A stretch of 64,000 nt of DNA from Streptomyces sp. NBC_00708 (GTDB lineage Bacteria > Actinomycetota > Actinomycetes > Streptomycetales > Streptomycetaceae): the NCBI GenBank assembly GCA_036226585.1, contig CP108997.1, positions 2,480,001-2,544,000 of the forward strand, given 5' to 3'. Below are positions 51,019 to 60,236 of this stretch, piece by piece. Both the position numbers and the translations under genes were made by a program. Below the pieces are notes generated by a model. The model did not search any database. It was not told the origin of the DNA and worked only from the letters and a program-made list of their open reading frames with translations. Numbering within the stretch: position 1 is the first letter of the stretch; each line of letters opens with the position of its first letter.

Positions 51019-51888
51019 TCAACTTCCCGTACTCCGGTACGCCCGCAGCCCCGCCCGCCACGCGAGGCCCGCCCCGGTCGCGCAGACCGCCGCCACCACC
51101 GGCGGCAGGAACGCCACCCCGTCCGGCAGCCCCAGCGGCAGGTCCCGGCCGAGGATGTACAGCGCCGGCAGCCAGTTCACGAAGGCCAGCGGCACCACGA
51201 ACGTCACCCCGCGCACCAGGTCCTTCGCGAAGATCGTCGGCGGGTACTGGAGCAGCGTGTTGCCCCCGTACGTGAACGAGTTCTGCACCTGCGAGGCGTC
51301 CTGCGCGATGAACTGGAACGCCCCGCCCGCCACGAACACCGCACCGAAGATCACCGCACCGCTCAGCAGCATCAACGGCAGCAGCACCGCCTTCGCCACG
51401 GTCCACTCGATGTCCGCGACCACCAGCCCGTAGCCGAGGACCAGCAGCCCCTGCGTGATCCGCCCCAGCCTGCGCAGCGCGAAACGGTCGGCCGCCACCT
51501 GCGCGAGGACCGGGACCGGCCGCACCAGCAGCGTGTCCAGAGTGCCGTCGCGCACCCGGCGCCCCAGCCGGTCCATCGACCCCATCAGCAGATCCGCCAG
51601 ACCGAACGCCGTACCCGACGCCCCGTACAACAGGGCGATCTCCGCCAGCGTGTAGCCGCCCAGCGCGTCGACGTGCGCGAACATCAGCATGATCGTCACG
51701 AAGTCGAACGCCGTCGCCGCGAAGTTCCCCACCGCCGTCATCAGGAACGACGCCGGATACGCCATCGTCGAGCGCAGCCACATGCCGACGATCAGCCCGT
51801 ACGCCCGGAACCCCTCGACGAACCCCGGCCCCGGCGCGAACACCGTCCCGGACGCCTCCGTCACCGGCGCCTCCACCGCCTCAGCCAC
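51019..51888 (-). CDS. ABC-2 permease (DUF990-type), subunit 2
   Basis: 289 aa from GTG 51888, overlapping the upstream permease by 8 bp. Six hydrophobic segments; the typical ABC-2/DUF990 features are FRAYGLIVGMWLRSTMAYPASFLMT at the first TM and DTLLVRPVPVLAQ between TMs. It pairs with the other permease and the ATPase as an efflux complex in the membrane. Confidence 0.88.
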   Translation of the reverse strand: MAEAVEAPVTEASGTVFAPGPGFVEGFRAYGLIVGMWLRSTMAYPASFLMTAVGNFAATAFDFVTIMLMFAHVDALGGYTLAEIALLYGASGTAFGLADLLMGSMDRLGRRVRDGTLDTLLVRPVPVLAQVAADRFALRRLGRITQGLLVLGYGLVVADIEWTVAKAVLLPLMLLSGAVIFGAVFVAGGAFQFIAQDASQVQNSFTYGGNTLLQYPPTIFAKDLVRGVTFVVPLAFVNWLPALYILGRDLPLGLPDGVAFLPPVVAAVCATGAGLAWRAGLRAYRSTGS

Positions 51889-52681
51889 CCTGGACCACCA
51901 CCCTCCGCGTCGCCACCGACTGCACCATCCGCCCCACGAGCAGCAACACCGCGGCCCAGGACGCCTGGAACACGTACACCCGCACCAGGCCCCAGCCCGT
52001 GTGCTTGCCCAGGAACACATCGGCCGGCACCTGGAGCATCGCCGACCACGGCAGCACCCGCGCCACCTCGCCCAGCAGCCCCGGGAACAGCGTCAGCGGC
52101 AGCAGCATCCCCGAGAAGAACAGCCCCGACAGAAAAGCGATCTGCGCCGCACCCGCCCCGTCCATCAGCCAGAACGCGGACAACGCCACCAGATAGCGGA
52201 TCGCGAAACTCACCACCACACCCAGCGCCACCGACACCAGGAACGCCAGCCACGGTCCCGGCGACCCCGGCAGCGCCAGATCGAAGGCGAGCGCGCCGAG
52301 CACCATCGGCACGATCCCGCGCCCCAGCAGATGGAACCCCGCACGCCCCAAGTCCTGCGCCAGCCACCACATCTGCAGGTCCACCGGGCGGTAGAGATCG
52401 ACCGCGATGTCGCCCGTGCGGATGCGCTCGATCAGCTCGTCCTCGAAGCCGCCGCCCATCATCACGCACGTCATCAGCAGCGCCTGGCCCAGCCACACGA
52501 ACGTGAGCGCCTCGGGCATGTCGTAACCGCCCAGCCGGGGCCGCTCGTCCCACAACGCCACGTAGGTGTAGGCCAGGATGAAGCCGAAGACGGTGTTGGT
52601 GAACACCCCCGCCGCCGTCTCGATCCGATAGGTGGCATAGCGGCGGAAACCGCCCGCCGCCACCACCGCGTAGACCCGCAC
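51881..52681 (-). CDS. ABC-2 permease, subunit 1
   Basis: 266 aa from GTG 52681, chosen for GGGGAGG eight bases upstream; in-frame GTG 52753 lacks a site. Starts RVYAVVAAGGFRRYATYRIETAAG before TM1. About six TM helices with GDIAVDLYRPVDLQMWWLAQDLGR, the conserved loop of this ABC-2 family. First gene of the exporter operon. Confidence 0.88.
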   Translation of the reverse strand: MRVYAVVAAGGFRRYATYRIETAAGVFTNTVFGFILAYTYVALWDERPRLGGYDMPEALTFVWLGQALLMTCVMMGGGFEDELIERIRTGDIAVDLYRPVDLQMWWLAQDLGRAGFHLLGRGIVPMVLGALAFDLALPGSPGPWLAFLVSVALGVVVSFAIRYLVALSAFWLMDGAGAAQIAFLSGLFFSGMLLPLTLFPGLLGEVARVLPWSAMLQVPADVFLGKHTGWGLVRVYVFQASWAAVLLLVGRMVQSVATRRVVVQGG

Positions 52682-52853
52682 AGCAACCGCCTCCCCGTCC
52701 ACGGGTGCCGCACCGCGCGTGGACACCAAAGCGCAGAACCCTAGTCCAGCCACGGCAGCCGCCGCGACCGCTTTTCGGCAGTTGTTCCGAGGGTTATGAG
52801 CCAGAAAAGGGCACTATGGGGGAACTGACCGCGGCCGAGGAGTCTGCACCGAC

Positions 52854-55271
52854 ATGAGCGACGAGCCACAGCAGCAGAACGGGGACACCGACCCCCCGGG
52901 CTGGGCCCCCAGGGACCTGCCTGCCGACGCCGCCGCCCCGGGACCGGCCCCCGACGGCGAGACCCCGAAGACCGCCGACGGCACCGGCACGAAGAAGCCC
53001 GGCAAGACCAAACGGCCCAAGCGCACCGGCTGGCGACGGATCGTCCCCACCTGGCGCATGGTCCTCGGCGGCATCCTGCTCCTCGCCCTGATCCTGATCG
53101 GCGGCTTCTTCGCCGGCTACCAGCTCGTCGACATCCCCCCGGCCAACGCCAGCGCCACCGCCCAGTCCAACGTCTACCTCTACGCCGACGGCACCGTCAT
53201 CGCCCGCGACGGCGACATCAACCGCGAGAACATCAAGCTCGCCCAGGTCCCCCGCACCGTCCAGCACACCGTCCTCGCCGCCGAGGACCGCGACTTCTAC
53301 TCCGAACGCGCCGTCGACATCAAGGCGATGTTCCGGGCCGGCTGGAACACCCTCACCGGCAAGGGCAGACAAGGCGGTTCGACCATCACCCAGCAGTACG
53401 TCAAGAACTACTACCTGGGCCAGGAACAGACCGTCGTCCGCAAGATCAAGGAATTCTTCATCTCGATCAAGCTCAACCGCGAACAGTCCAAGGACCAGAT
53501 CCTGGAGGGCTACCTCAACACCAGCTACTTCGGCCGCAACGCCTACGGCATCCAGGCCGCCGCCCAGGCCTACTACGGCAAGGACATCGGCGACGTCACC
53601 ACCGCCGAAGGCGCCTACCTCGCCTCCCTGCTCAACGCCCCCAGCGCCTACGACGTCATCGCCCACCCCGAGAACAAACCCGCCGCCCTCGCCCGCTGGA
53701 ACTACGTACTCGACGGCATGGTCAAGGAGAAGTGGCTCGACCCCGCCCAGCGCGCCGCGATGACCTTCCCCGTACCCGGCCCCGTCAAGCCCGCCAACAG
53801 CCTCTCCGGACAGCGCGGCTACATCGTCAAGGCCGTCGAGGACTACCTCGTCGACAACGACATCCTCGACGAGAAGACCCTCGCCACCCGCGGCTACCGC
53901 ATCACCACCACCCTCCAGAAGAAGAAACAGGACGCCCTCGTCGAAGCCGTCGACGACACCGTCATGTCCAAGACCGACGACGACCGCGCGGCCGACCGCG
54001 ACGTCCGCGTCGGCGGCGCCTCCATCGACCCCGCCGACGGCCACGTCGTCGCCCTCTACGGCGGCATCGACTACACCCGCCAGTACGTCAACAACGCCAC
54101 CCGCCGCGACTACCAGGTCGGCTCCACCTTCAAACCGTTCGTCTTCACCTCCGCCGTCGCCAACGGCTCCACCACCCAGGACGGCCGCCGCATCACCCCC
54201 AGCACCATCTACGACGGCACCAACCAACGCATGGTCGAAGGCCCCGACGGCCCCACCGGCTACGACCCCGCCAACGAGGACGACCGCAGCTACGGCCCCA
54301 TCACCGTGCGCACCGCCACCGACAAGTCCGTCAACGCCGTCTACGCCCAGATGGCCGAGGACGTCGGCCCCGAGAAGGTCCGGCAGACCGCCGTCTCCCT
54401 CGGCATCCCCAAGGACACCTCCGACCTCACCCCCACCCCCTCCATCGCCCTCGGCGTCGCCACCGCCAGCGTCCTCGACATGACCGAGGCCTACGCGACC
54501 CTCGCCGCCCACGGCAGACACGGCGCCCACGTCCTCGTCAGCAAGGTCACCAAGGACGGCGAGAACGTCACCCTCCCCGGCCGCACGGTCAAACAGGCCG
54601 TCAGCCGCGAGGCCGCCGACACCACCACCTCCATCCTCCGCAGCGTCGTCGACGGCGGCACCGGCACCGCCGCCCAGGGCGCCGGACGCCCCGCCGCCGG
54701 AAAGACCGGCACCGCTGAGGAGGACAAGGCCGCCTGGTTCGCCGGCTACACCCCCGACCTCGCCACCGTCATCGCCGTCATGGGCCAGGACCCCGACACC
54801 GGCGCCCAGAAACCCCTCTACGGCGCACTCGGACTCCCCCGCATCAACGGCGGCGGCGCCCCCGCCGAAACCTGGGCCAAGTACACCGGGACCGCCCTAC
54901 GGGGCACCCCCGCCCAGGACTTCGACCTCGACATCGAGGAGGGCACCGACGACACCGCGCTGCCCACCGAGGAGGACACCGCCCCCGGCGACACCGGCCG
55001 CCGCACCCCCACGGCCACCCCCCGCCGCACCCCGTCCACGACCCCGACCCGGGGCCCGTCCGCCCCGCGCACCACCCCCGGCACCACCGACACCCCCGCC
55101 GGCGGCACCGGCAACGGCGGCACCACGGACGGCGGCACGGACACCGGCGGCGAGGACGGGGGCGGGGACACCGGGGGCGACGGCGGGGACGGAGGCCGCG
55201 ACGAGGGCTTCTTCGAAGGCCCCCGGGGCACCAGGGCACCCAGCACCCGCGCCCCGAGCACCCGCCCCTGA
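52854..55271 (+). CDS. Bifunctional penicillin-binding protein (class A)
   Basis: 805 aa from ATG 52854. A Pro-rich cytoplasmic stretch and basic segment precede one TM (about 69-92). The glycosyltransferase domain (about 120-300) has AAEDRDFYSE and GGSTITQQYVKNYYLG. The transpeptidase domain has SxxK as STFK near 424, SxN as SVN near 492 and KTG near 617. The C-terminal tail (about 690-805) is a Thr/Pro- then Gly/Asp-rich linker of repeated GGxDTGG. It polymerises and cross-links peptidoglycan. A conserved Streptomyces gene of the core region. Confidence 0.94.
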   Translation: MSDEPQQQNGDTDPPGWAPRDLPADAAAPGPAPDGETPKTADGTGTKKPGKTKRPKRTGWRRIVPTWRMVLGGILLLALILIGGFFAGYQLVDIPPANASATAQSNVYLYADGTVIARDGDINRENIKLAQVPRTVQHTVLAAEDRDFYSERAVDIKAMFRAGWNTLTGKGRQGGSTITQQYVKNYYLGQEQTVVRKIKEFFISIKLNREQSKDQILEGYLNTSYFGRNAYGIQAAAQAYYGKDIGDVTTAEGAYLASLLNAPSAYDVIAHPENKPAALARWNYVLDGMVKEKWLDPAQRAAMTFPVPGPVKPANSLSGQRGYIVKAVEDYLVDNDILDEKTLATRGYRITTTLQKKKQDALVEAVDDTVMSKTDDDRAADRDVRVGGASIDPADGHVVALYGGIDYTRQYVNNATRRDYQVGSTFKPFVFTSAVANGSTTQDGRRITPSTIYDGTNQRMVEGPDGPTGYDPANEDDRSYGPITVRTATDKSVNAVYAQMAEDVGPEKVRQTAVSLGIPKDTSDLTPTPSIALGVATASVLDMTEAYATLAAHGRHGAHVLVSKVTKDGENVTLPGRTVKQAVSREAADTTTSILRSVVDGGTGTAAQGAGRPAAGKTGTAEEDKAAWFAGYTPDLATVIAVMGQDPDTGAQKPLYGALGLPRINGGGAPAETWAKYTGTALRGTPAQDFDLDIEEGTDDTALPTEEDTAPGDTGRRTPTATPRRTPSTTPTRGPSAPRTTPGTTDTPAGGTGNGGTTDGGTDTGGEDGGGDTGGDGGDGGRDEGFFEGPRGTRAPSTRAPSTRP

Positions 55272-55285
55272 ACCCGGACCCGGGC

Positions 55286-55606
55286 TCAGTGCCCCGAGGT
55301 CGCCTTCAGCCCCACGACCGCCACCAGCAGCAGACACACGAAGAAGATCCGGGCCGCCGTCACCGGCTCGTGCAGCACCACCATGCCCAGGACCGCGGCA
55401 CCCGCCGCACCGATCCCGACCCACACCCCGTACGCCGTACCGATCGGCAGAGTCCGGGCCGCATGCGACAGCAGCAGCATGCTCGCCACGATCCCCAGCC
55501 CCGTGAACACACTCGGCCACAGCCGGGTGAACCCCTCGGTGTACTTCATCCCGATCGACCAGGCCACTTCCAGCAGACCGGCGACGACCAGCAGAACCCA
55601 CGCCAC
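55286..55606 (-). CDS. SMR-family small multidrug/guanidinium exporter (SugE/Gdx type)
   Basis: 106 aa from GTG 55606, with GGAGG seven bases upstream. Four TM helices; the family hallmark Glu lies in GLLEVAWSIGMKYTEGFTRL (about residue 13-14), followed by GTAYGVWVGIGAAGAAVLG. Sequence features fit the SugE/Gdx branch, which exports guanidinium. The guanidine-III riboswitch candidate upstream supports that substrate. Confidence 0.9.
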   Translation of the reverse strand: MAWVLLVVAGLLEVAWSIGMKYTEGFTRLWPSVFTGLGIVASMLLLSHAARTLPIGTAYGVWVGIGAAGAAVLGMVVLHEPVTAARIFFVCLLLVAVVGLKATSGH

Positions 55607-55648
55607 GACAGCACCTCCGACGAGACAGAACACGCGAACAACACGGGT

Positions 55649-55690
55649 GCGTCGTCTTTGCGGAACCCGGTACGGCGCGTCTCGTCGGGG
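55649..55690 (-). ncRNA. Guanidine-III (ykkC-III) riboswitch candidate
   Basis: On the minus strand, CCCCGACGAGACGCGCCGTA, then CCGGGT and a downstream AAAGACGACGC, matches the Thermobifida fusca guanidine-III aptamer in order and spacing: P1 strands CCC/GGG, the ACGAG box, CGCCGUAC and a 3' strand that pairs with GCG-CCGU (one C-A mismatch). It sits 43 nt before the SMR start with the ribosome site between, consistent with translation control. Confidence 0.72.
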
Positions 55691-55718
55691 TGCTTCCCAC
55701 CGTAGCAAAAGACAGGCA

Positions 55719-55750
55719 AAGGGCCCGGTGACAACGGTCACCGGGCCCTT
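55719..55750 (-). terminator. Terminator after the GroES-like gene
   Basis: A 14-bp perfect stem (AAGGGCCCGGTGAC) with an AACG loop, 19 bp after the stop, followed on the minus strand by a T-rich run (TTTGCCTGTCTTTT). Confidence 0.75.
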
Positions 55751-55768
55751 CCTCCAACACGTCGCGCG

Positions 55769-56107
55769 CTACAGATACAGACCCGTCGAGTCCACCGAAC
55801 CCTCGAACCGGTCCGCGGCCACCGCATGCAGGTCGCGCTCGCGCATCAACACGTACGCCACACCCCGCACCTCGACCTCCGCCCGGTCCTCCGGATCGAA
55901 CAGCACCCGGTCACCCGGCTCGACCGTCCGCACGTTCTGCCCCACCGCCACCACCACGGCCCACGCCAGCCGACGGCCGACCGCGGCCGTCGCGGGAATC
56001 AGAATGCCGCCGCCGGAACGCCGCTCACCCTCGGGCGACTCGGACCGGACCAGCACTCGGTCGTGCAGCATCCGGATGGGCAGCTTGTCGTCGGTGTTCT
56101 CGCTCAC
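55769..56107 (-). CDS. GroES-like co-chaperonin family protein
   Basis: 112 aa from GTG 56107. GroES-fold signs: PIRMLHDRVLV start, RRSGGGILIPATA (mobile-loop region shortened), VGRRLAWAVVVAVGQNV, VEPGDRVLFDPEDRAEVEVRGVAYVLMRERDL. No groEL is near; this is the second, stand-alone GroES-like protein of Streptomyces. Function as a chaperonin lid is doubtful. Confidence 0.85.
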   Translation of the reverse strand: MSENTDDKLPIRMLHDRVLVRSESPEGERRSGGGILIPATAAVGRRLAWAVVVAVGQNVRTVEPGDRVLFDPEDRAEVEVRGVAYVLMRERDLHAVAADRFEGSVDSTGLYL

Positions 56108-56195
56108 GCCCCGCAACCTACCGGGCCACGGGGCGCCCACGCGTCAGGGGGTCTCAGCGCTGCCGCGCGGCTCGCGGGGCGCGCGCCCCGTACCG

Positions 56196-56516
56196 TCAGC
56201 GCCTGCCGCGCCGCGAGGACGCGACGACCAGGCCGACCACACCCACCGCGAGCAGCGCCGCCGGGATCACCCGCTCCAGCCGGGGGCTGCCCGACGGCGA
56301 GACGAACTGGGCCCTCACGTCCGACACGGCCCGGTTCACCGCCACGTACGCACGTCCGGCCGTCCGGTCCACGGTCCCGGCGACCTTCGCCTTCGCGTCA
56401 CCGATGATCGTCTTCGGGTGCACCCGCACCCCGATCTCATCGAGTACCACCGCAAGCTGCTCGCGCCTGCTGATGATGTCCGCCTCGATCTGCGCAGGGG
56501 TCCTGGCATCCGACAC
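56196..56516 (-). CDS. DUF3618 protein
   Basis: 106 aa from GTG 56516, with GGAGG seven bases upstream. IEADIISRREQLAVVLDEIG is the DUF3618 helix. VIPAALLAVGVVGLVVA is a C-terminal TM with a basic tail. Membrane-anchored helical protein of unknown role, common in Actinobacteria. Divergent from bcp. Confidence 0.85.
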   Translation of the reverse strand: MSDARTPAQIEADIISRREQLAVVLDEIGVRVHPKTIIGDAKAKVAGTVDRTAGRAYVAVNRAVSDVRAQFVSPSGSPRLERVIPAALLAVGVVGLVVASSRRGRR

Positions 56517-56643
56517 CGCGCCGCCTCCGTGGTCCTCGTCCGGTAAACCTTCATCGACAGTCTGTCAGTTCCGCCGCGTCCGCACCCGGCGGCACCCCCA
56601 TTACGCTCGGTCCCGTAGACCCCACGTACCAACGAGGAGAACC

Positions 56644-57111
56644 ATGAGCGAGCGCCTCCAGCCCGGCGACACCGCCCCCGCCTTCACCCTGCCCGACGCG
56701 GACGGCAACGACGTCTCGCTCGCGGACCACAAGGGCCGCAAGGTCATCGTTTACTTCTACCCCGCCGCTCTTACCCCCGGCTGCACCAAGCAGGCCTGCG
56801 ACTTCACCGACAACCTGGACCTGCTCGCCGAGGCCGGCTACGACGTCATCGGGGTCTCGCCGGACAAGCCGGAGAAGCTCGCGAAGTTCCGCGAGAAGGA
56901 GAACCTCAAGGTCACACTGGTGGGCGATCCGTCCAAGGAGACCCTTGAGGCGTACGGCGCCTTCGGCGAGAAGAAGCTCTACGGCAAAACGGTGACGGGC
57001 GTCATCCGGTCCACGGTCGTCGTCGACGAGGACGGCAAGGTCGCCCACGCCTTCTACAACGTCAAGGCCACCGGCCACGTCGCCAAGATCATCAAGGACC
57101 TCAAGATCTGA
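56644..57111 (+). CDS. bcp: Thioredoxin-dependent peroxiredoxin Bcp
   Basis: 155 aa from ATG 56644, with GAGGAG four to five bases upstream. Peroxidatic Cys in TPGCTKQAC (about residue 47), with resolving Cys 52 five residues on, as in atypical two-Cys Bcp. VIVYFYP, VSPDKPEKLAKFREKENL and RSTVVVDEDGKV complete the fold. It reduces H2O2 and lipid peroxides with thioredoxin. Confidence 0.94.
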   Translation: MSERLQPGDTAPAFTLPDADGNDVSLADHKGRKVIVYFYPAALTPGCTKQACDFTDNLDLLAEAGYDVIGVSPDKPEKLAKFREKENLKVTLVGDPSKETLEAYGAFGEKKLYGKTVTGVIRSTVVVDEDGKVAHAFYNVKATGHVAKIIKDLKI

Positions 57112-57283
57112 GGCCAGGCACGAGGGGACAGAGGGGCACAGACCCACCCGGAATGAGCCATCCACTCGACCGAATGGCCGAAATCGTGTGATGGACATCC
57201 CAATCCTCGGCCGAATCGGTTTGCGACCGCCATGTCCGCGCAGAAGCCTTTCCTGAAACAGTTGCCGAGGAAAGGAACCGGCC

Positions 57284-58780
57284 ATGGCGGCCTCCGACCC
57301 CCATCAGGCGGCCGACCCCGAAGCGGTCAAACGTCACCCCGCCCTCTTCCGTGCCATCCGGAAGCGCCAAAACCCCAAGCTGCGGCGCACCGACATCACG
57401 ATCACGGACGACCAGGCGGTCAAGCGCGCGGTCAAGGCCGCCTCGCTCGGCAACGCCATGGAGTGGTTCGACTTCGGTATCTACTCCTACCTCGCCGCGA
57501 CCCTGGGACACGTGTTCTTCCCGTCCGGGAACGACACCACCCAGCTCCTCTCCTCCTTCGCCACCTTCGCGGTCGCCTTCCTCGTCCGCCCCCTCGGCGG
57601 CATGTTCTTCGGCCCGATGGGCGACAAGATCGGCCGCAAGAAGGTCCTCGCCCTCACCATGATCCTGATGGCGACCGGCACCTTCGCGATCGGCCTCATC
57701 CCCTCCCACGCCACGATCGGCGTCTGGGCCGCGGTCCTGCTGATCTTCTTCCGCATGCTCCAGGGCTTCTCCACGGGCGGCGAGTACGGCGGCGCGTCGA
57801 CCTTCATCGCCGAGTACGCCCCCGACAAGCGGCGCGGCTTCTTCGGCAGCTTCCTGGAGTTCGGCACCCTGGCCGGCTACGTCGGCGCGGCGGGGCTGGT
57901 GACCCTGCTGTACGCGCTCCTCAACGACGCCCAGATGGAGTCCTGGGGCTGGCGCGTCCCCTTCCTCGTCGCCGGCCCGCTCGGCCTCGTCGGCCTCTAC
58001 CTGCGACTGCGGCTCGACGAGACCCCCGCCTTCCAGAAGCTGGAGGGCGGCACGGCGCACGCCACGGAGGCGGCGGACAGCGTCGAGACGACGGCCAAGG
58101 GCGACCTCGCCAAGATCTTCCGCGACTACTGGCCGACGCTGATCCTCTGCATCTGCCTGGTCGGCGCGTACAACATCACCGACTACATGCTCCTGTCGTA
58201 CATGCCGACGTACCTCTCCGACGAGCTCGGCTACAGCGAGACCCACGGCCTGCTCATCCTGCTCGGCGTCATGGTCTTCCTGATGCTGATCATCAGCCAG
58301 GTCGGCAAGCTCTCGGACCGCTTCGGCCGCAAGCCGCTCCTGATGACCGGCATGCTCGGCTTCCTGATCCTCTCGCTGCCCGCCTTCCTCCTGATCCGCC
58401 AGGGCAGCATCCCCGCGATCATCATCGGCATGGCGATGCTGGGCCTCTCCCTGGTCTGCATGCTCGGCACGATGTCCGCCGCCCTCCCGGCCCTGTTCCC
58501 CACGAACGTCCGCTACGGCTCCCTCTCCGTGGGCTACAACCTCTCCGCGTCGATCTTCGGCGGTACGACCCCGCTGGTGATCACGGCCCTGATCAGCGTC
58601 TCGGGCACCAACCTGATGCCGGCGTACTACGCGATGGCGGCGGCCCTGGTCGGCGTGATCGCGGTGGCCTGCATGAAGGAAACCGCCAACAAGCCCCTGG
58701 CGGGCTCCCCGCCGTCGGTGGAAACGACGGCGGAGGCGGAAGAACTGGTCGCGGCCCAGACCCCGGACCCGAAGTTCTGA
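57284..58780 (+). CDS. ProP-like MFS metabolite:proton symporter
   Basis: 498 aa from ATG 57284, with AAAGGAA upstream. NAMEWFDFGIYSYLA at TM1 and PLGGMFFGPMGDKIGRKKVL (motif A) are MHS-subfamily signatures; FSTGGEYGGASTFIAEYAP precedes TM5. A 50-residue charged N-terminus and a polar C-tail are present. MHS members carry proline/betaine, alpha-ketoglutarate or shikimate. Substrate not known. Confidence 0.92.
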   Translation: MAASDPHQAADPEAVKRHPALFRAIRKRQNPKLRRTDITITDDQAVKRAVKAASLGNAMEWFDFGIYSYLAATLGHVFFPSGNDTTQLLSSFATFAVAFLVRPLGGMFFGPMGDKIGRKKVLALTMILMATGTFAIGLIPSHATIGVWAAVLLIFFRMLQGFSTGGEYGGASTFIAEYAPDKRRGFFGSFLEFGTLAGYVGAAGLVTLLYALLNDAQMESWGWRVPFLVAGPLGLVGLYLRLRLDETPAFQKLEGGTAHATEAADSVETTAKGDLAKIFRDYWPTLILCICLVGAYNITDYMLLSYMPTYLSDELGYSETHGLLILLGVMVFLMLIISQVGKLSDRFGRKPLLMTGMLGFLILSLPAFLLIRQGSIPAIIIGMAMLGLSLVCMLGTMSAALPALFPTNVRYGSLSVGYNLSASIFGGTTPLVITALISVSGTNLMPAYYAMAAALVGVIAVACMKETANKPLAGSPPSVETTAEAEELVAAQTPDPKF

Positions 58781-58793
58781 ACCCTCTCCCCCT

Positions 58794-58832
58794 ACGGCCC
58801 GCACCGCTTCCCCACGAAGCGGTACGGGCCGT
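58794..58832 (+). terminator. Terminator after the symporter gene
   Basis: A 17-bp stem (ACGGCCCGCACCGCTTC, one mismatch) with a CCCAC loop. Confidence 0.65.
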
Positions 58833-58926
58833 TCCGCATCTTGTCGGATATCGGACGTGACGCTCCGATAACCGGTTCGTTACTCCGTACGAGGCCGCGA
58901 ACGGACGGCCGGATGCGGAGGGGAAC

Positions 58927-59583
58927 GTGCCGAGGAGCCCATACACGCACGAACGGCTTTCGGAAGCCGCAGCCGGGTCACGGACCTTGTCCGAGACCTT
59001 GCGCAGACTCGGCGTCGACCCCAGGAGCAGCACTCGGGCCTACCTGCGGGAACGCATGCGAAAGCTGGGAGTGGACACCAGCCACTTCGAGCGCGAGGGC
59101 GCCCGCTGGACGAGAGAACTCCTCGAACCCGCCGTGGCGGCGTCGAACAGCGTCCATGAGGTTCTGAGACGACTCGGCCTCGAACTCGTCGGCGGACACC
59201 ACACGAACATCGCCCGGCGCATCAAGGCATACGGCCTGGACACCTCCCACTTCACCCAGCCCTCGCGAGCCGGTGTCAAGCAACGGCGTCGCACCCCTCA
59301 GGAACTCCTCGTCAAGGACGAGTCGCCACATGCCCGACGCATTCCCGGTGCCCGGCTGAAGGCGGCGATGCTCGCAAACGGCGTCGCGGAACGGTGCGCC
59401 GTCTGCGCCACCGAACCGACCTGGCAGGGCCTGCCCCTTCCTCTGGAGGTCGACCACGTCAACGGCAGCTGGCGTGACAACCGACCGGAGAATCTGCGGC
59501 TGCTCTGCCCCAACTGCCACTCCGCGACAGACAATTACCGGGGCCGCGGCAAGAAACGTCGGGCCGAAGCCGGTGCCGCATGA
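58927..59583 (+). CDS. HNH endonuclease 1 with two N-terminal repeats
   Basis: 218 aa from GTG 58927, with GGAGGGGAAC upstream. Two copies of a module of about 45 residues: LSETLRRLGVDPRSSTRAYL...GVDTSHF (about 20-58) and VHEVLRRLGLELVGGHHTNI...GLDTSHF (about 75-115). Then an HNH domain with CAVC, LEVDHVNGSWRDN and LLCPNCHSATD (about 155-200). The modules probably read DNA and the HNH site cuts it. It overlaps the second HNH gene by 4 bp. Confidence 0.82.
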   Translation: MPRSPYTHERLSEAAAGSRTLSETLRRLGVDPRSSTRAYLRERMRKLGVDTSHFEREGARWTRELLEPAVAASNSVHEVLRRLGLELVGGHHTNIARRIKAYGLDTSHFTQPSRAGVKQRRRTPQELLVKDESPHARRIPGARLKAAMLANGVAERCAVCATEPTWQGLPLPLEVDHVNGSWRDNRPENLRLLCPNCHSATDNYRGRGKKRRAEAGAA

Positions 59584-60101
59584 GCAGGAGGGCGACGTAT
59601 ACGCGCGAGCACTTGGTCAAGGCCGATCGTCCCGCGCGCTCCGCGCTTCAGGAAGCAGTGGAAAGCTCGCGATCCATCGCCGAGCTGCTCCGCAGGCTGA
59701 ACCGGCCGGACAACTCGCGCCAGCGAGCGCTGGTGCGGGAGTGGATCCGCATCGGCGAGCTCTCGACCTCGCACTTTCTCGGCCAGGGGCACCAACGTGG
59801 GCGACCGGGGCCGACACCCCTCAAATCCGCCGCAGAGGTTCTCGTGACGCATGCCCGTCCGCGGCGCACCAAGACCGCATTGCTCCGCCGCGCTTTGGCC
59901 GAGACGGGCGTGCCCGAGATCTGCGCGTCGTGCGGAGCGAGCCCGCTCTGGCAGGGCGCGCGCCTGACACTCGAAGTCGATCACATCAACGGCGACTGGC
60001 ACGACGACCGGGCCGCGAACCTGCGTCTGCTGTGCCCGAACTGCCATGCGGTCACCTCCACGTGGTGCCGGGGCGGCGCACGCGCAACAAGATCGAGCTG
60101 A
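59580..60101 (+). CDS. HNH endonuclease 2, paralogue of the upstream gene
   Basis: 173 aa from ATG 59580 in an ATGA overlap. One module copy (IAELLRRLNRPDNSRQRALV...ELSTSHF, about 32-66) and an HNH domain with CASC, LEVDHINGDWHDD and LLCPNCHAVTS (about 125-165). The pair looks like a tandem duplication with later divergence. It lies 48 bp upstream of tRNA-Leu. A homing-like or defence role is possible; none is shown. Confidence 0.82.
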   Translation: MSRRATYTREHLVKADRPARSALQEAVESSRSIAELLRRLNRPDNSRQRALVREWIRIGELSTSHFLGQGHQRGRPGPTPLKSAAEVLVTHARPRRTKTALLRRALAETGVPEICASCGASPLWQGARLTLEVDHINGDWHDDRAANLRLLCPNCHAVTSTWCRGGARATRSS

Positions 60102-60148
60102 GGTGCCTACCTGCCCGATGGCCCGGCCGGTACCATGGCAGGCGACCA

Positions 60149-60232
60149 GCGGCGGTGGTGCAATGGCGACACAGCAGACTTAGGATCTGTGGCCCGTGAA
60201 ACGGCTTGAGGGTTCGAATCCCTTCCGCCGCA
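60149..60232 (+). tRNA. tRNA-Leu (anticodon UAG)
   Basis: 84 nt. Acceptor GCGGCGG pairs with CCGCCGC, discriminator A at 60232; CCA not encoded. D-arm with GTGCAATGGC. Anticodon loop CTTAGGA (anticodon TAG at 60181-60183) on CAGA/TCTG stem. A long variable arm (GGCCCGTGAAACGGCT) gives class II type. T-arm GGGTTCGAATCCC. Confidence 0.93.
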
Positions 60233-60236
60233 CCGA

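Noticed and set aside
53732..54718. 328-aa Arg/His-rich ORF inside the penicillin-binding protein gene
   Set aside because: Out-of-frame shadow of the transpeptidase domain with extreme composition.
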